Of a stretch of 64,000 nt of DNA, positions 15,511 through 27,613 are shown one piece after another. Position 1 is the first letter of the stretch. Each line of letters opens with the position of its first letter. Source of the stretch: Sipunculus nudus (lineage: Eukaryota > Annelida > Sipuncula > Golfingiida > Sipunculidae); contig CM049306.1 of NCBI GenBank assembly GCA_026874595.1, forward strand, positions 97,705,642 through 97,769,641, read 5' to 3'. The notes below the pieces were generated by a model. The model was not told the DNA's origin and ran no database searches. It was given only the letters and a program-made list of their open reading frames with translations. The position numbers and the translations under genes are program-made.

Positions 15511-18500
15511 GCTAATAAGAAAATATACATCCTGTAATAGAAGGACAACTTGGTTGAAGCAATTCTTCAAAACAACATCTTCATAAATTGTTGTTGTATG
15601 TAAGTGGTGGTCGTAACTTTGTGTTCAGAGAAAATAAAGGTCTTGGAAGTTTATTTTTTTATTGTCGGTCCTGGGTCTCCATCTAAAGGCTATTTGATGC
15701 ATAACTTCATGTGTATATTTATAAAAAAATAATCCTTTCTTCTTTGAAGACTAAAATTAAACTTTCTTTGATGTTATGCCAGATCATGATTATGAACATG
15801 ATCATGAATATTTAAAAACAAATGGTCAATCACATAAACAGAAAGTCAAACTACTGAGTTAAAAAATAACCTCATTGTATCTTTTGATTCCTGAAATAAT
15901 ACACTTAAATAGGAATTACTTCATGTAAAGTTCATTAAGTTGACATTTATGTACAATCTGATACTAAGAAAACTACAGATAAGCTCTTCAGACCTTCATC
16001 TGAAAAAAATAAGTAACTGGTAGGACCATTTGGCACTGCATATCAACTTTAGCTCCCAGTTCATATAGCTCCAAGTTAATCATTTTTTTCAACCAAAAGC
16101 TGAAAGAAAATATACGTAATCTCTTTGGTAATGTTGATTATGTTGAATCTGATACCTTACTGTAACTAATAATATAAATCTTTGCAGCTATATAGTGAAT
16201 TACTTTATTGGATATTTACATCAGGAAAAAAAACCCAGAAAAACATTAAAATTCAAAGCTCAGGATACTGTGAATCATTCTGGAGGGCTGTTCTTGGATT
16301 ATTTATAAAAAAACATTTGATGATTGAAACACCAAATAGAATTAAGGCATGAAACACCCTGTCATTGAAACACAAGAGAATATATATGGAGAAAAACATT
16401 GTCTGAAATTAGGTATAGCATGCTACAGGCAGGTTTTGAATTCTAGGAACATGACATCTGAAAGGAAGGTTTTACAGCTAGAATGTATCTGACAAACTAA
16501 GGTAAAGAAAAAAAAGTTATTAAAATTTAAACATATATCATCATAGCTTACAATGGTATTATGAGAAAATGATTTTTTCTAAGTTTTTGTACCACATTCT
16601 TCTGGCAGTGACATTTTCTATAGAAACTTTTCAAACTTTTCAGACATTTTTTTATCACAATGTCCTGGAGGAAGTGACATTTTATTTTTCTATGGAAACT
16701 GTTCAAAGTAACAAATCAAAATCCCATGTGGATTTTAGGATCTTCACAGGTAATTCTTTTACTGACGGCAAGGGAAAATAAATATGATCATGCTGGGGCT
16801 TGTTTTCTTAAAAAAAAAATTAATGAAATGATAGACATGCTACACATGCAATAAGTAGCAATGCTTGGGAAGAGGATCCCTCTCACTACATAAATACTAG
16901 TGGCAGGAATTGGTTGTATAATTATATTCAATGATTGAAAAAATAAAATGACTGATGATCGATTATTTATTGATTATTTATACCTTCTATATAACAGTGA
17001 AATCTGCTACAAAGGGTTATACCTAAAATATTGACCCAGTAAATTCAGTCTGCATAATTATTATTATACATCACGAAATGTCAAGGTATCAGCAGTCTAA
17101 CTCGTACATTACTCTTAAAGGCCAAGGTGACTGCCAGGTCATTGACACTTGTTTGCTAGGACAAGGGTCAGTTTAAATGCTGTTCACTACTTCGTGTCCC
17201 TTTTTTTCTGTTTTCTCAGACAGGATTAAAATATTGTTTTTCTTGATGATATGACTACTTAGAATGTGCACAACTATAATCACTGGTGATTGATTATGCA
17301 AAATGCAACCAATTTAATCAATAATGAGCGAAAATAATCAATCATCGATATAATTAAATAATTGGATAACACTAATAAATACAGTGCTCAGTTTTCAGGA
17401 TGACACCTGTGTTTATTATGTGACCGTGGTTGGTTATAATATAAAAACCCTGACAGAGACAAGATGACCATGTATTTACATATTCAGATTCATCTGCTGC
17501 AGCTGCCAGCTTCTTGATGATGAAACACTTGATATAACACTGTTGGCGAGTACCATGAGGCTGCAAATGAAAGATCTCAGCTCTAATAAAAGTGAAATGT
17601 AGTTAACTGTGGCCATACTTGTGGTAAACGATTCTATGAGTCTAGACTTTCCTTCTCCATTACGCATCACTCAGTCTAATATCCATGATGGTCACAGAAC
17701 CAAGGGCTTTAAAGATCAACTTCAAGGAAGTCATTAATAAAGATAAATGTAAGTCCAGCAGACAACATCTATTTAATAAAGATATACACCACTTATTATT
17801 GCATATGTTAAATTCTACTTAACCACCAAACCTGATGGGTATATGAAATTATAACACTCTACTGAAAGACAAACTGTCATATTTCCTTTAACAGTTGTTA
17901 ATGCCAGACAAGGTAAGTGTGTTAAGCCACAACCTGTACCCTTATGTTCCTAGTTAGTCACTGGATTTTATCCTGATTGTCAAATTATTGTCATATTTTA
18001 AAGAAAAATGTTTTGGCAATATATCTTATAAATATAATCATGATTCACTAAACAGTGTCTAAGATCATCCAATCTGGAATCTGAAATATAAATTCACAGA
18101 ACAATGACTATGTGATCAGTAACAGGTACAAATAATTATAAACAAGATGAAACATTACTTAATTAAAGGACATATGTTTGACAGGCATATCAATTGATGA
18201 TTATTAGAGGTATACCCTTTTTCTCACATGTTACTTGTGATATCTTGGTCTTAGATGGTAGGAATGACTGAGGCAAATAAAGTTTTGCTTGCTAGGAATG
18301 AATTAGTCATGGTGTGATAATACAGATATATGACCAGAAAATACTCTGAGGTCTTTCACAAGGCAGGAATCTATACACAGAATTTGGTAACAATGGGCCC
18401 ATACAGGCTGAGAAGAAGCCAGATGATGCTTATGGGTGACCCAATCCAAAATGATAAACAGCCATAGGATAAAAATAATCAATACAAAAATCACCACAAT

Positions 18501-18959
18501 CTTCATTAAAAGGTATAAAAAAATAATTTTTTATGTAATACATGGTAAATTTGCAATAAAGAGATTATAAGATATATTAAGATAAATTCCTAAACTTCTA
18601 ACCTTTCCAGTGGCTACATGATGATCAAATGATATTCATGTGATTATTGTTGATTCACAATTAAGAATTATTATTAAATCAGTGAAATGTTACAATAATA
18701 AACAAATGTCATAGATTCTTGTGAAAACAAATATAAATCTTTTTCCAGAACTGATAAATGAATGTAGCCTTATAATGAATATTAACATTTTACTTGAGAG
18801 CCACACAGCCCAACTAAAGAGTCTGGTATATCTGGTCTTAGTGAATTCAATGATTAAATAAACTTGCAAGATCAAAGATTAATATAAAATAACATCAAAG
18901 GAAAGATTCACATTATGACTAAAATTTGATATAAACTGCACAACTTAAGGCTTTAAACT
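15511..18959. other. AT-rich non-coding stretch
   Basis: No gene recognised. One 18-base segment at 17895-17912 is bordered by excellent splice signals (see findings). Short frames at 16569-16781 and 17372-17670 have no recognisable content. Confidence 0.45.
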
Positions 18960-19162
18960 CCAATAACGCCCGGCAGGGCGCGCGGTTTGTCACGGGCCTG
19001 GTGTTCAAAAACGCCCGCCCGGGCGCGCTAAAGCCCATTTTACATACCCGTAATTGGGGCAAGTTTTGGGGGTGAAATGTTTATTGTCATCCATCATATT
19101 TGTACTTAAATGAAAGAGAAAAACGTCAAGTGTTGTTCTAACATGTGACCAAGATCCAAACT

Positions 19163-19244
19163 GGCGCGAACGCAGACTTGTTGGAAAAAATATAAAAATG
19201 ATTGACTTTCACTCACGTGGCCTTGTTACGTGGGCCCTGGTAAC
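19163..19244 (+). promoter_or_regulatory. candidate core promoter of the glycosyltransferase gene
   Basis: Within 82 bases before the proposed start codon there is an E2F-like GGCGCGAA (19163-19170), a TATAAAA box (19191-19197) and a CACGTG E-box (19214-19219). Transcription would start near 19220, leaving a short 5' leader of about 25 bases. The spacing is right for a TATA promoter, but no transcript evidence is available. Confidence 0.4.
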
Positions 19245-19297
19245 ATGTCGGCTGCGAGAGTAAAATCAGACACCTACGCTAAATTCATCAGAAATCG
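19245..19297 (+). CDS. proposed first coding exon of two-domain glycosyltransferase
   Basis: ATG at 19245 opens 17 codons plus two bases (CG), ending at a donor CG|GTAAAT; without splicing the frame stops at once in the TAA of the donor. The peptide MSAARVKSDTYAKFIRN is basic. Splicing to the acceptor AAAAACAG at 34451-34452 completes the split codon as CGG (Arg) and continues directly into the membrane anchor beginning LICSFLMLIV. A basic tail followed by a hydrophobic segment is the usual layout of type II Golgi enzymes. The exon lies in the CpG-retaining region 48 bases after a TATAAAA box. The intron would be 15,155 bases. The link is an inference from phase, splice signals and topology; if wrong, translation can begin at the ATG at 34442. 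Confidence 0.5.
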
Positions 19298-22195
19298 GTA
19301 AATTACCAAATGTTGGCAATTAATCCTGGTGACAAAATCAAGTGCAGTGTGTTTACAGATTTAACTTCCGTTAAACATTTCCAAGATCATATATTATCCC
19401 CTTTTTTATTGGTTTAACTTGTGACCAATGATCGCCGTCCGACTGACTGACGCGTCTGACAGACACCACGCACGTGATCTGCGTGACCTCCTTACTGTGT
19501 CATGTACTGGCACTTGAAAACCATTTTTAACCGATATCATATAATAAAATGAGTATTTATTTTAAATATTAACATATTTTCTTAACTAAAAATCGAAGAT
19601 ACTGTCATATATCATGTCGTATATATATGTGATGTCTGATTGTTTACTAGTGATCATTTCTGTGCCAAACATTCTATGTACAATCGTAATCGGGCACAAT
19701 CGGCCGTGCACAAGAACTGTCAATCATTCTAAGAGGCTTTTTGGATTGAAAATAAAATTAATACCGTCTTAAATTAGAAACAGCCAGATATTATATGGAT
19801 ATAGTTAATTTTCCAGTGTAAAATATAAAGATAACTTTATACTCCATGAAATATTGAAGTAATTATTTTACGACGTACGTGGATCGAACTGTACGCCTAT
19901 ACACCCAGATCCTTGAATATGTAAAACAAGACAGTAAGTGACTTATACGCTTGAACAAATATGTATTAATACGGTTTTAACACATACTGAACAGATTTTA
20001 CAAATTTTTATATGTGTAGTACTTCCTGTATATGTATAGGCTACATGTGTACGTGCACGTGTGCGCGCTTTTGTGTGTGTGTGTATATATATAGGCCTAT
20101 GTGCGTATTATAATTTTCATTAGTGATTGAAAAAAGCACCAGTAGTTGTCACTGCCAGTGAAACAGATTTTCGGCGGAGCTGCAAAACATCCTTAAATAT
20201 ATATGGCACATAGCAAACTAAATTTAAAAAATATAACCTATTATATTATGAATTGAAGTAAATAATTTTTTTTGTAATACGTTTGCCTATAACAGGCTAT
20301 TCATTGTTGTAAGGAACAGTTATAAATGTGTGTACCTTTTAAACATAAAATCTGATCACTAATACCAGAACTTATAACTCCTTTTTATATTTCATCCATG
20401 AAAGTTTCTCAAATCGGGTTCATTCGCCGCCTATATTCATAAAAAATACATAACGTATACCGCAGACTGCATATATATCGCATATACCGTACGTGCACCC
20501 GGTATAAACGCCGCTTTATATTGATATCGCTCTCAAAACCCAGTCAACGCTTGCATGCATGGCCCAGGGATTAAATATGGAAAATGTGTCGTGGTCATGA
20601 TAATCCTAAGTCATACGGCGGAGTCAGTCTCAGTCATGATACATGCAAGAAAATGAATAAAATGCATTCGCCAATCTTAAATTAGAAGCTATAGCGTATA
20701 TATATATAGTGACGGTGACACAGTGAAAGTAAAATATTAAGACCAAAGATGCGGACTTTCGATATGCATGCGCATGGTGTATTCAAAATGACGATCGAGA
20801 AACCATGCAGGTGGACAAATTAGACTGAAATCTAATTGTACCTTTACATTGCTGTACAATAAGATTTAAAAGACGCAGGTATACAAATATATCTATATTG
20901 CAAAATGTTTGATGGCTTTGGCTCAAACTTGCCCCTTTCGAAGACCTAAAATACCACAGGGTGTCGGCTTCTATTTTTACCCACCGACCTTGTCATTTTC
21001 ACGTTTGATTGACAGTTTTATTAGCACAAGGAAATTTTCCTATCACACAGAAGATTTTAGCGGAAAGACAGCACACAACATGTGGCCAACCAGACGGGGA
21101 TTCGGAGTGAAAATTACTACTTTAAATTGGCATCTATAACATTAATCATCAAAGGATAATGACATCATTTACAATGTTCGGGAACCGAACGACATGTATA
21201 ATTGCCAGGTGTAGGTCATGGTCCGCGTCTGTACAGCTGACGGGACTGGTGAATACAAAATAAATAAATAAACAAACACCCAAGAGATCATAACTTATTA
21301 GAAGTTTTTGGAACATTCCAGGTGCTTCTTAAGAATTATTGAATTGTTGCTGCATATTGTTTTATAATTAACTGGAACTCTGCCTCTCCGTGAAATCACC
21401 ACCTTGCAGCCTGGGGAGACCGCATGCTTTCCTGCTGAAGCTGAAGTTTTATCAGCAGTGCATGATTTCTGACTATATGAGGGCTTAAATGTACAAAGTT
21501 GCATACGGAGGTTACCAGATTAGCTAAATGATTTGAAGTTAGGTCTCGTGTATACAGCTAGTTAACCAAGGAATTGCATGTGCATCTCAAAATTATTAAA
21601 TAAATTTTCTACTTTTCTTCAAGTGAAGTTGAATTGAATAAATTTAATTATATATTATATTTCCATTTTATATTAATTTCATATGACGTAATTATGCTTC
21701 ATTTAAATGTCACTGAAATAAAGTGCAAATTGAAGACCTGGATAAGTAAGTGCATGAAGATATGTAGGCCTACATGCAATTGTCCTCTAAGATACCAGAA
21801 TGTACTGCTATGAAATCATAGTAACTAGGCATGATTTTAATAAGCATTGTTGGACTTACGTAGGCCTATATATTTGAATAACATAACCTACATTAAAATG
21901 TACTGTGAAAACATGTTTCTTTGGTGTTACTTCACAGTTTAGTATCGTTTTCCCACGTTTATAAACTTTGGTATTATGTGCATTATCCCCAATAGCACAT
22001 TTTAAAAACACCTTTCCAACAATAAAAAATATTGATTTTCCGTTATTTTATATTCTTGTTAATAACGATTTGTTTACATTAATGTGCATAGGCCTATTTA
22101 TTATATATGTAATAAATTATTGTTCCACTAGTACTATCAGTGTTCTCATTGTTTCTGATCCCTGCGGGAAAAAAATCGATTCTAATGCATACATA

Positions 22196-22263
22196 TTGCA
22201 TGACGTGAGAGGATGTTTCCAGGTAACTCTTGCATGACGTGAGAGGATGTTTCCAGGTAACTC
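22196..22263 (+). repeat. 34-bp perfect direct duplication with TGACGTGA
   Basis: Two identical 34-base units start at 22196 and 22230. Each has TTGCATGACGTGAGAGGATG followed by TTTCCAGGTAACTC, so each carries a CRE-like TGACGTGA. The second copy runs straight into a C tract. The identity suggests a recent duplication. Confidence 0.85.
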
Positions 22264-22300
22264 CCCCCCCCCCCCCCCCCCCCCCCCCCCACCACCACCC
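22263..22300 (+). repeat. C28 homopolymer followed by ACC repeats
   Basis: Twenty-eight C (22263-22290), then (ACC)n and an A-rich run. On the minus strand this is poly-G, able to form G-quadruplex structure. The Pro- and Gly-rich frames here are artefacts of the tract. Confidence 0.95.
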
Positions 22301-22361
22301 CCACAAAAAAAAAAGAATAATTCGACCGCCAGTCGGCACAGCATCTCATGACGCTTCTTAT

Positions 22362-22460
22362 AATAAACACGCCAGACTCAGTCACGTGAACCATGTCCAT
22401 TTAAAAGACTTTACAAAATAAACACGCCAGACCCAGTCACGTGAACCTTGCCGATGTAAA
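22362..22460 (+). repeat. 55-bp direct duplication with CACGTG boxes
   Basis: AATAAACACGCCAGAC starts at 22362 and again at 22417. Each copy continues with CAGTCACGTGAACC, giving E-boxes at 22383-22388 and 22438-22443, and then a T/A-rich TTTAAAAG or TGTAAAAG. Duplicated E-boxes in a CpG-retaining region look regulatory, but function is not shown. Confidence 0.75.
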
Positions 22461-22933
22461 AGTAGATACGATTGGGTGAGAAAAGTTTACAGCGTCAGTG
22501 CGTCACCGCTGGCTGAGGGATGACGCGGTAAAATTGGACCGTTCAGGAAAAAAAACCCAAACAGACGTGTCGTCTTGCATCTTAATTGTCCAGTAAATGT
22601 TTTATTTATTTTTATTTTTCCGTTATATTGACTAGATAGGATAATTCTGCAACTAAAGTCTGGAAAACCGCCTCGTTAATGTACCTTGTGTGCTACATAT
22701 TGCTAAATTCACTCATTATCGCTCAATCACCGTCAGCCGCGGGGGCGGGTACTACAAAAGAAATTGCATGGATACCCTCAATTAAGAAAATAAGAGTTTT
22801 CACAAGTGTAAGACATTTTGGTTTTGATTTTCTATTTCAAATTTTAGTACCATCGCACTGTTTCGAATGGGAAAGATTTGGATATATCAACGTTTATTTA
22901 GGCTAATCGTTGATCGAACCAAGTGCACACCTG

Positions 22934-24360
22934 TTTACCTGTCGCACCTGGATTTTTACCTGTGCAGATAAACGCGACAGACCAACTAAACAGCAATTTT
23001 ATTATTGCATGAAATGTTAACAAACAGGGTAGACACATTTTTCCAGATTTTATTTTAAAATCAGTCGGCGATTTGTTTTTGCCTGCACATGTAAATATAT
23101 ATTAATTTGACATAAAAAGGTATATTACAGGTAACCAGATAATTAGTGCATTTCACACCCATAAATTATATATTTTGCACATTGGAACAAAGTAAATAGT
23201 TTTTATTGCAATGTCCCTTATAACAAGTATAATATATAATTTAAATTAAAAAAATGAGAATTTACCTTTATTTACCTGATCTTACCTGTGCAGGTGAGTA
23301 AACTTTTACAGGTAGAAATTGGCAAAATTGAAATCCACAAGTCTCGTCGCTGTGCAGTTAATTAAAAGATAGCTTCTGCATATTGTTTTAACTCCTTCAA
23401 AATTTTCCTCTCCACTTTTAAAATGAAAAGTTGTCTTTATATTCTGTACTTACAAAGGTAATTAAATCTGTTTAAGATCAAAGGTATCATTTCAGGTAAA
23501 CCAATAAATAGTGCAGTTAGTACCTATAATTCATAAATTTTACACATGGCACTCAAAATTAAGTTGTATGTTTTTTTTCTCCCTTATTACATGTATAAAA
23601 TATATACTTCATGAAAAAAATAATTTACCTGTATTTACCTGAACTCACCTGTACAGGTGAGTATGTTTTTATGTGTAACCGTAACCAAAATTATCAATTT
23701 ATGTTTTACATGTCTGAAAAATCAAAATATAATGGTTTTACACAGTTGACACTTGTTTATCCATATTCTTCTCAGCCACTTTTCAGCATGATTTTGTCAC
23801 TGCCACAGGTAATTAGATCAGTTGAAGAACAAAGGTACTATTCACATAGGTAACTTAATTACTGTATTAAAAGCACCTGTTCTTATATCAAAATGAATTA
23901 TACAGTCCATAAATAGAGAAGGTATTAATTTATAGTAACTATATTGATGAACAAGGTGTTTGCTAACATATTCAGAAAAAAAAATAATTTACCTTTACTT
24001 ACCTGTACAGGTAAACATATGTGTTATATGTTAATAATCATAGAATGTGCTCTTTGGGTCAGCAAGCTTTTCAGGTGAAAAATATTTGATTTCCACAGAA
24101 AAATCCAATTTTACTTGCACATTCTGGTTCGTTGATGGTTCCCTTTCCAGTATTAAACCAAATCATTTACCTTTTTCTTACCTTTAATTAATAATTACCT
24201 TAGAGTGAAAAAAAATCCTTAAATTTCCCTGTTTTTATCAAATGGTTAATGGGTTACCTGAACAGGATGAAAGGGGTCATTTTGGTGATATACCAGTGAG
24301 TGGAAATACAGTTAGTACAGATTTACCTGTTTTTACCTGTATATACCTTAGCTACATACA
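22934..24360 (+). repeat. ~330-365-bp tandem repeat with ACCTGT/ACAGGT palindromes
   Basis: The phrase TTTACCT starts at about 22934, 23261, 23624, 23988 and 24322. Accompanying phrases keep the same spacing: AGGTAACCAGATAATTAGTGC at 23127 and AGGTAAACCAATAAATAGTGC at 23494 (here cited as related 21-mers, read in parts AGGTAACCAG and AATTAGTGC). Each unit carries a near-perfect palindrome: 23281-23298, 23643-23662 (20 bases, perfect) and 23999-24014 (16 bases, perfect). Copies are diverged, so the array is old. The 80-codon frame at 23611-23853 lies inside it and is not a gene. Confidence 0.7.
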
Positions 24361-27300
24361 TATCAAACCAGGTATGTAGAAAATAAATAAAATAACATGA
24401 AGGACATATACCTGACAGTAAAAGCTGAAAATTTCACAAAGATACCTTTAACGGTTACTGAGTTAATGTCTCTTATATAGATTCATGTCAAAATGTGGAA
24501 AAAATGCAAAATAAATCTGAACAGTAGGAGTGTGACAATCCACAGGCTAATCTGAACAGTAAAGGGTTAATCAGATGACAAATACTGTACAGAGTAAAGT
24601 ATTATTTAATATATATAAACCTGTATATAAACACTGCAACCAGAAATACCAAATAATAAAATTTGTAGCTGACTATATTCACAGATTCATAGATATTATT
24701 AAAATATGATAGATAATTTCAAAATTTAATATTTGATTAAAAATTTAAGAGAACAGCAGTAAGCAGTCATTTATTGTTCAGGACATTTTACATTTTATAA
24801 TATAAAGATGTCAGTACTCTATGTTACACAAGACACCTTGAACAGAGCATCAAGTTACACAAGGAATCTTAAACAGGGCATTGAGTTAAAAGGTATCTAT
24901 AGTGATAGCAACAGGTGGACACATGCATCCTAGGGTGTGGCATTTGTAGTTCTTAATTCTGCCACAGAGAGCAGCACCTACTTCAAGACTGGTTTCATAA
25001 TAGATTGCCTGTGGTATACCAATGAACTGTCAAGTGATGAACTTCTGTTATTTGAAATAAACATATAGTTTTACTGTCAACAACTTACAAATTAATATTT
25101 TGGTACAGATCATAATTATATAGTGGACATGAGTAAATCTGCAAAACTGATGCATTTACCAGTAAACTTTACCTGGTTGTAACACTTTTTTTGGGAAGTT
25201 TCATAATACATAATGAGTGGTGTAATTCTGCAGTGTATCTGCAGCTGCTTTAAGAAGTTATTAGAAGTAATGAGACAGAATGAGCCCTTTTTCCAAGGGA
25301 GAGCTGTATGTAGGTTTGTATTAAGTACAATCGTGAATGGCCAAATAAGCCTGGTAGACGGCATGGTGAGCAGTTAAGATTAGGCTAAGGTACATATAAA
25401 ACATAACAGACAAACTACCAGCTGTACGTAATGCCTGTGAATCTCATAACAGTCATCTATAACATTTAAGTATTTACTTATTTGACTTTTTCTATTTTTA
25501 TTAATTATGTATATGAATGCCTATTTAACACAGATGAGTATTATACTGGAGGAGGATCTGTGTTGTTTTATTTTAACTTTTGTTTATACAAGGATGGGAA
25601 CAATGTTCACTCTAATCATAGCTATACTTAGAAATTAGAAGAAATGCAGAGCCTCTGTTAAATTTAATCATATGCAATAAAATTAGATCTGTACAGGTAT
25701 TTTTCAGTTCCAAAGACTATACTGCCATTATCTGTGCCTGCATAGTTTATGATTTGCTAAGTACAGAATTGTCATATTCAATGGTTTGGTTTTCATTGTA
25801 GTTCAAATACAGCATTTTAATAAGATATAACACTATTATTGATATAACTGGTAGTATACCCGCAAGTTTGAGATGCGATCTGTGACATATAGGTTGTAGC
25901 AAACATGTAAAATGGCAGTCCCAAGAGTTGTTTGGAGAAACTGAGAGAAATAAACCTGTCAGGGTTTGATAAGTCCACTGGGATGCTTTATGAAAGTATT
26001 CCAAAGACAAGTGAAACTGAACATACAATATGAATGATTTCATCATTTCACTGTTAAATGACAGGTAATAAAGTGAACTGATGAATCTGGAGAAAGCAAA
26101 CAGTGCTTAACAATCTGGTTGACTGAAAGCTTGTGTGGAAAATAAATAAGGCTATAGAAAAACACCTGTGCCCTAAGACATCACCATAGATCAAGTTACA
26201 AAGTCATATATCATACCAATATGATGGTCAGATGTCCCTGTATTAATACACTGACAACATCTGGTAATCTAATTTAAAGTATGTCTGACATTTAATATTA
26301 AATAACCTGTCAGTTCATATAAGGTAATGTGAAGTGAAAGCTCATTTTCAGAAATATATTGAATAATATCTGATTGGCTAATCATTTAGAAATGAATTGA
26401 TGTATGGTTTGGAAATACCTATAATGAGAGGAAGATTGGTTATATTTTAAATAAACAAGAAAGGACTAGCTCTTAACTATGATATGTCTTTCATGTATCA
26501 TATTGTTTAACAAATCATAGTGAAGTATGTGAATCACGTTGTATCATGAGACAATGTACTGTGACAGCCCTACAAACAACAATGGTAAAAACAAGACAGA
26601 TAATTGGGACTCTGCCTCTTTGTAGGTGTGGATGCCCCAGTGGTGAGTGAATAAGGTCATTAAAGCACATGAAACATACCCCTATCCACCTGCAGGCAAA
26701 ACTTAAGATCTGTAGCTTCATCTATTTAGGTGTGCCTTGTGAACAGATCCTTCCAGATAACAGACACAGCTCAGATAACTGTAGCTCAGATGACTTTCAG
26801 GCAGTTAAATTTATAATGTTTAGAAAATTATCTATATTACTATTATCAGTGTTTAGGGGAACAAAGAGTTTTATACCACACAGCTAGACTTTTCAAGAGA
26901 AGTATATTCTGTGTACATTTCGATTCCTCCTGACTGTGACACGATCCATGCACGCACATACATAAGAACATTTTCTGTTTATTGGTATCTATGTAACATC
27001 TGCTGAATTTCTAATGTAATATATATCATGTTCACCATGCATGCAGTGTTTAGCATATAGAATTTCCATACCCTTGGTCCAATAACTGGACATGGACAAG
27101 CTGTGCACTGTTGGTTAATGTTTCTACATTCATGTGGCATAAAAAATGTAACACCACATATACAGAAATTTCCGCTGGATGAACAAACACGATAAATTCC
27201 AACCTGTCTGTCTACTGGATCATTACATGATAACAATGCTCATAAAAAAATTACAATATAAAAAATTGTGTATCAGATACTTTCAACGTACTGAAATTCC

Positions 27301-27613
27301 AGGTAAAATGTCTCCATGGTTATATTTACCTCTACTTATGAAGATGATAGGGGGATCATTTGATAATTGAGCTATGCTTGTCTGTGTCTGAGCCACATCT
27401 TTGAAAATCTGGGATGAACTGCAATGAAATTTTGCAGAAAGATGGAACATGGGTGAAAGGAGAAAAAAAATATAATTTGGGACCAATCAGTCCGATTAGA
27501 ATGCAGTTTTGAATCCAGAACCAAACACGTTGTTTTGCATGTTCTCTTGTGTGTTTTTCCATGCATCATCTCCAAAAAATAAACTAGAAATTTTTGGCAC
27601 TGGAGATGCTGTA
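24361..27613. other. AT-rich intronic stretch, nothing recognised
   Basis: No coding exon, array or clear mobile element seen. Frames at 25116-25364 and 25747-26046 (minus) are unremarkable. Confidence 0.45.

Larger units (their letters stand above)
18960..23050. promoter_or_regulatory. CpG-retaining promoter region
   Basis: CpG dinucleotides are frequent here (for example GCGCGC around 18980 and 19025, GACGCGTCTGAC near 19449, ACCGTACGTGCACCCGGT near 20487, GTCAGTGCGTCACCGC near 22493) and become rare on both sides. The left edge is a GC-rich block at 18966-19030 with hairpin-forming GCCCGGCAGGGC and GCCCGCCCGGGCGCGC. Overall the region is still AT-rich, so it is a CpG-retaining rather than GC-rich island. 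It holds the proposed first exon of the glycosyltransferase gene and five CACGTG E-boxes. The simplest reading is an unmethylated promoter region. A plus frame at 20912-21139 (75 residues) is open but not recognised. Confidence 0.55.

Noticed and set aside
19860-19930. Minus-strand AGTTCGATCC resembling a tRNA B-box
   Set aside because: No matching acceptor, D or anticodon stems could be built around it.
20912-21139. 75-residue frame in the CpG-retaining region
   Set aside because: It starts with ATG near a plausible promoter region but has no recognisable features; composition could be chance.
22094-22421. Pro-, His- and Gly-rich frames
   Set aside because: Artefacts of the C28 tract and adjacent ACC repeats.
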